Positions 15,139-17,518 of a DNA stretch of 17,518 nt are shown one piece after another. The DNA is from Actinomycetes bacterium. GTDB taxonomy: Bacteria; Actinomycetota; Acidimicrobiia; Acidimicrobiales; Palsa-688. Numbering within the stretch: position 1 is the stretch's first letter; the number at the start of each line of letters is the position of its first letter. The notes below the pieces were generated by a model. That model searched no databases and was not told where the DNA came from. It worked only from the letters and a program-made list of their open reading frames with translations. The translations under genes and the position numbers were made by a program. Location of the stretch: NCBI GenBank assembly GCA_021796905.1, contig JAKABK010000009.1, forward strand, positions 1 through 17,518. The letters are read 5' to 3'.

Positions 15139-15144
15139 AAACTA
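15139..15144 (-). promoter_or_regulatory. -10 hexamer of leaderless promoter for the SnoaL-like gene
   Basis: TAGTTT on the minus strand with a 7-nt spacer (CGGCCGG) to GTG 15131. It lies 14 bp from the opposite-facing hexamer at 15159. Confidence 0.65.
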
Positions 15145-15158
15145 CACCGGCGGGCCGC

Positions 15159-15164
15159 TAGCTT
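15159..15164 (+). promoter_or_regulatory. -10 hexamer of leaderless promoter for the alpha/beta hydrolase
   Basis: TAGCTT with a 7-nt spacer (CGCCGGG) to GTG 15172. The -35 region of this promoter would fall on the SnoaL -10 and vice versa. Confidence 0.65.
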
Positions 15165-15171
15165 CGCCGGG

Positions 15172-16038
15172 GTGGACGAGACCTGGGAGGCCGGCCCGAG
15201 GGTCACCGGCGACGGCGGGGTGGAGCTGGCCACCTGGGACCTGGGCGGGGAGGGCCCACCGCTGCTACTCGTGCACGGGACCGGCTTCCACGCCAAGGTC
15301 TGGGAGCCGCTCGCCGCTCCGCTCCGCTCCGCCAACCGGGTCTGGGCGCTCGACCAGCGGGGCCACGGCACTTCGGGGCACGCCCCGGACCGGGACTACA
15401 GCGACTGGGAGCGTCTCGCCCGGGACCTGCTCGCCGTCGCCGAGGCCGTCGGGGGTGACGGACCGCTGCTCGGAGCCGGCCACTCCCTCGGCGCTGCGGT
15501 CCTGTTGCGTGCCGAGCAGCTACGCCCGGGGACATTCGCCGGCCTCTACTGCTACGAGCCGGTCGTCGTCCCTCCCGGGACCGGTGGCGTGTCCCCGCAG
15601 CTGGCGGTGATCGCCCGCCAGCGTCGGGCGGTGTGGCCGTCGCGGGAAACCGCGGCCGCCAACTACGCCCGCAAGCCGCCCTTCGCTGCGATGGACCGCA
15701 GGGTCCTCGACGCCTACGTCGACCACGGCCTGGTCGACCGTGACGACGGGACCGTGGAGCTGGCGTGCCCGCCCGGGGAGGAGGCCTCCTTCTACGAAGG
15801 GGCGGCACGCACCCCGACCTGGGAGCACCTCGGGGAGGTCGAGGTCCCCGTCGTGGTCGCCCGCGGCGGCAGCGACCTGCCACCGGCGCAGCTCGCCGAG
15901 CCGATCGCCGGGCTCCTGCCGGCAGCAACCCTCGAGCGCTTCGAGGACCTGGACCACTTCGGGCCGATGACCGCGCCGGAGCGGGTCGGCTCCGCGATCG
16001 CGTCCGCTCTCGGCGCCGTCGGGGGTCGACGCCGGTGA
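15172..16038 (+). CDS. Alpha/beta-fold hydrolase
   Basis: 288 residues. Typical fold: oxyanion-loop LLLVHGTGFHAKVW (31-44), strand/turn ALDQRGHGTSG (59-69), nucleophile elbow GAGHSLGAA with Ser105, acid Asp235 in GGSDLPP, and catalytic His262 in LDHFGPM. The ALDQRGHGTSG turn is common in esterases, epoxide and C-C hydrolases and haloperoxidase-like members; the triad suits an esterase-like hydrolase, but the substrate cannot be told. It has no signal peptide, so it is cytosolic. GTG start chosen on the TAGCTT hexamer and because the fold follows at once. Divergent from a SnoaL-like protein, a pairing that may mean shared control. Confidence 0.9.
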   Translation: MDETWEAGPRVTGDGGVELATWDLGGEGPPLLLVHGTGFHAKVWEPLAAPLRSANRVWALDQRGHGTSGHAPDRDYSDWERLARDLLAVAEAVGGDGPLLGAGHSLGAAVLLRAEQLRPGTFAGLYCYEPVVVPPGTGGVSPQLAVIARQRRAVWPSRETAAANYARKPPFAAMDRRVLDAYVDHGLVDRDDGTVELACPPGEEASFYEGAARTPTWEHLGEVEVPVVVARGGSDLPPAQLAEPIAGLLPAATLERFEDLDHFGPMTAPERVGSAIASALGAVGGRRR

Positions 16039-16076
16039 GCACCGCCGGGCTCCCCGTAGCTGTCGGCGCGGGTCGT

Positions 16077-16082
16077 TAGCCT
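16077..16082 (+). promoter_or_regulatory. -10 hexamer of leaderless promoter for the RecB-like nuclease
   Basis: TAGCCT with an 8-nt spacer to ATG 16091. It lies in the 52-bp gap after the hydrolase stop; another TAGCTG sits at 16057-16062. Confidence 0.6.
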
Positions 16083-16090
16083 TCGGGCCC

Positions 16091-16897
16091 ATGGCGCTAC
16101 CGCGGCCGACATCCCTCTCCCCTACCAAGGTGACCAGCTTCAAGGACTGCGCCCTCGCGTTCCGGCTGTCCAACATCGACCGGATCCCCGAGCCGAGCTC
16201 GATCCCCGCTGTGAAGGGGACCGTCGTGCACCGGGCGCTGCAGCTGCTCTTCGCCGAGGAGGAACCCGAGCGACGCACCCTCGACGCCGCCCTCGCCCGC
16301 CTGGAGCGGGCAGTCCCCGAAGTGCTCTCCGCCGCGGAGAACGCCGACCTGGCCTTCGACGACGAGACCCTCGCGGCGTTCGTCGCCGACGCCGAGACCC
16401 TCGTGCGCAACGAGCTCGAGCTCGAGGATCCCCGACAGGTGCGGGTGATCGGTACCGAGCTGCGTCTCTCGGTCGAGCTCGGCAACCTCCGGCTCACCGG
16501 GATCATCGACCGGCTCGACCTCGACGACGACGGGAGGCTGGTCGTCACCGACTACAAGACCGGCCGGGCCCCCTCCCGGGGGTACGAGCAGACCCGGCTC
16601 GCCGGTGTCCACTTCTACGCATTGTTGTGCGAGGAGCTGCTCGGCGTCCGCCCGGCCAGGGTCCAGTTGCTGCACCTGCGCGAGCCGGTGGTCATCTCGA
16701 CCGTACCCACCGACCAGTCCCTCGAGGCCTGGCGCCGCCAGACGGCAGCGGTGTGGTCGGCAGTGGAACGGGCCTGCGACGAGGAGGACTTCCGACCCCG
16801 ACCCGGACCGGCGTGCAGCTGGTGCCCCTACCACATCTACTGCCCGGCGGTCGGCGGCGATCTCAACCGGCTCCCTCCGGTCGCGGTGCCGGCGTGA
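16091..16897 (+). CDS. RecB-family PD-(D/E)XK nuclease with Cas4/AddB-like [4Fe-4S] cysteines
   Basis: 268 residues. RecB-type nuclease domain standing alone: SLSPTKVTSFKDC (8-20) opening, GTVVHRAL with His47, IIDRLDL with Asp140, TDYKTG with Asp154 and Lys156, then YEQTRLAG with Gln167. Cys20 together with Cys242, Cys245 and Cys251 (CSWCPYHIYC) gives the C...CxxCx5C pattern that binds an iron-sulfur cluster in Cas4, AddB and similar nucleases. Likely a DNA exonuclease or repair enzyme. Single-domain members are common in actinobacteria, often annotated 'RecB family exonuclease'; their function is not established. There is no CRISPR array or cas gene here, so Cas4 itself is unlikely. The stop overlaps the GTG of the PAP2 gene (GTGA), indicating co-translation. 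Confidence 0.92.
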   Translation: MALPRPTSLSPTKVTSFKDCALAFRLSNIDRIPEPSSIPAVKGTVVHRALQLLFAEEEPERRTLDAALARLERAVPEVLSAAENADLAFDDETLAAFVADAETLVRNELELEDPRQVRVIGTELRLSVELGNLRLTGIIDRLDLDDDGRLVVTDYKTGRAPSRGYEQTRLAGVHFYALLCEELLGVRPARVQLLHLREPVVISTVPTDQSLEAWRRQTAAVWSAVERACDEEDFRPRPGPACSWCPYHIYCPAVGGDLNRLPPVAVPA

Positions 16898-17466
16898 CCA
16901 GCCGCCCCCTCCAGTCGTTCGAGGCCTTCGACGCGATCGCCGACGGCCTGGTCGCCCGCCACCTGCGGGGGCGACGCTCGCTCGACATGCTGATGTACGC
17001 CGCGAGCGCCCTCGGCGACCACGGCGTGCTGTGGATGCTGCTCGCCGGGGCCCAGGCCGCCCGCCGGCGGGACCAGGAGTGGAGACGCCCGCTGTTGCGG
17101 GCCCTGATCGGCCTGGGGGTCGAGTCGGCGGTGGTCAACGGCCCGGTCAAATGGGTGTTCCGTCGCTCCCGGCCGGTTCAGGAGGGCCCCCGACCGCTGT
17201 ACCTGCGCACCCCGCGCAGCAGCAGCTTCCCGAGCGGTCACGCCAGCGCCGCGTTCTTCGGGGCGGCGCTGCTGCGCGACGACGACCCGGCGTGGCCGCT
17301 GTACTACGCGGTCGCGGTCGTCGTTGCGACCAGCCGGCTGCACGTGCGGATCCACCACGCCTCCGACGTGATCGCCGGCGCCGCGCTCGGAGCCGCGCTC
17401 GGAGAGCTCACCCGTGCGCTGGTACCGCTCCACCCGCCGGCTCCCCCGCCCGACGCCGGCGGGTGA
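16894..17466 (+). CDS. PAP2-family phosphatase
   Basis: 190 residues. All three motifs of the type 2 phosphatidic acid phosphatase superfamily are intact: KWVFRRSRP (K86-x6-R93-P94), PSGH (113-116) and SR-x5-H-x3-D (Arg148, His154, Asp158). Hydrophobic stretches at about 33-53, 68-84, 116-127 and 137-147 suggest a membrane protein, shorter than undecaprenyl-diphosphate phosphatases. Likely substrate is a lipid phosphate or diphosphate. GTG 16894 is chosen because it overlaps the stop of the nuclease gene by 4 nt (GTGA); the longer frame from 16627 runs through the nuclease gene and was rejected. The C-terminal end is a Pro-rich stretch. Coupling to a nuclease has no obvious functional logic. 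Confidence 0.9.
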   Translation: MTSRPLQSFEAFDAIADGLVARHLRGRRSLDMLMYAASALGDHGVLWMLLAGAQAARRRDQEWRRPLLRALIGLGVESAVVNGPVKWVFRRSRPVQEGPRPLYLRTPRSSSFPSGHASAAFFGAALLRDDDPAWPLYYAVAVVVATSRLHVRIHHASDVIAGAALGAALGELTRALVPLHPPAPPPDAGG

Positions 17467-17470
17467 CCGG

Positions 17471-17518
17471 GCCGGACCGACAGGGCCGGACCGACAGGGC
17501 CGGACCGACAGGGCCGGA
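17471..17518. repeat. 14-bp tandem repeat at the right edge
   Basis: Unit GCCGGACCGACAGG, exact copies at 17471-17484, 17485-17498 and 17499-17512, with a partial fourth (17513-17518) cut by the window end. It starts 5 bp after the PAP2 stop. The 14-bp period is not a multiple of three, so it is non-coding. The total array length is unknown. Confidence 0.9.

Noticed and set aside
15132..15371. The upstream extension of the SnoaL-like gene to 15371.
   Set aside because: It would overlap the alpha/beta hydrolase by 200 bp; GTG 15131 has a TANNNT hexamer 7 nt upstream and directly precedes the fold.
16627..16893. A longer PAP2 start at 16627.
   Set aside because: It lies within the RecB-like nuclease in another frame; the GTGA overlap at 16894 is the natural start.
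17471..17518. The tandem repeat as a possible CRISPR array.
   Set aside because: The 14-bp units are directly adjacent with no spacers and no cas genes are nearby; the Cas4-like protein belongs to the broad RecB-like nuclease family.

Overview
This is a very GC-rich, densely packed chromosomal segment from an actinobacterium, most likely of the class Acidimicrobiia. The support is a fused E2-E1 2-oxoglutarate decarboxylase/dehydrogenase (Kgd/OdhA type, an actinobacterial hallmark), GTG starts, third-position GC saturation, and a recurring TANNNT hexamer 6-8 nt upstream of start codons, which is the signature of leaderless transcription. No phage, transposon, CRISPR, tRNA or rRNA is visible. 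The gene content is mostly housekeeping.

Layout. 1-1802 (minus, cut by the left edge): an RNase of the Zc3h12a-like NYN/PIN type, joined to an S1-like RNA-binding domain and a very long Ala/Pro/Lys/Arg-rich histone-H1-like tail. 1872-5663 (minus): kgd. 5726-7405 (plus): ettA, an ABC-F translation factor, divergent from kgd with only 62 bp between the starts. 7430-7744: a small putative zinc-binding protein. 7851-8750: a TIGR01777-type SDR epimerase, the only gene with a textbook Shine-Dalgarno. 8852-10078: a geranylgeranyl-reductase-family flavoprotein. 10178-11083: an HSD17B4-like SDR. 11043-11651 (minus): a 2H phosphoesterase ('2'-5' RNA ligase'), preceded by and overlapping an unannotated 39-codon proline-rich ORF (11644-11763). 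11788-13695 (minus): malQ. 13766-14752 (plus): a DUF72 protein, possibly coupled to a 13-codon leaderless ORF. 14745-15131 (minus): a SnoaL/NTF2-fold protein, divergent from an alpha/beta hydrolase (15172-16038). 16091-16897: a Cas4-like RecB-family Fe-S nuclease, overlapping by 4 nt a PAP2 phosphatase (16894-17466). 17471-17518: a 14-bp tandem repeat running off the right edge.

How the parts relate. Most transcription units look like one or two genes, each with its own leaderless promoter. Kgd (TCA cycle flux) and EttA (ATP/ADP-sensitive translation) share one divergent promoter region. MalQ handles glycogen or maltodextrin. The GGR-like oxidoreductase and the SDR point to lipid or quinone metabolism. 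The most noteworthy items are the three-part NYN-S1-H1-tail ribonuclease, the consistent leaderless promoter architecture (including two overlapping divergent promoters within 40 bp), and two short leaderless ORFs whose stop codons overlap the start of the next gene.
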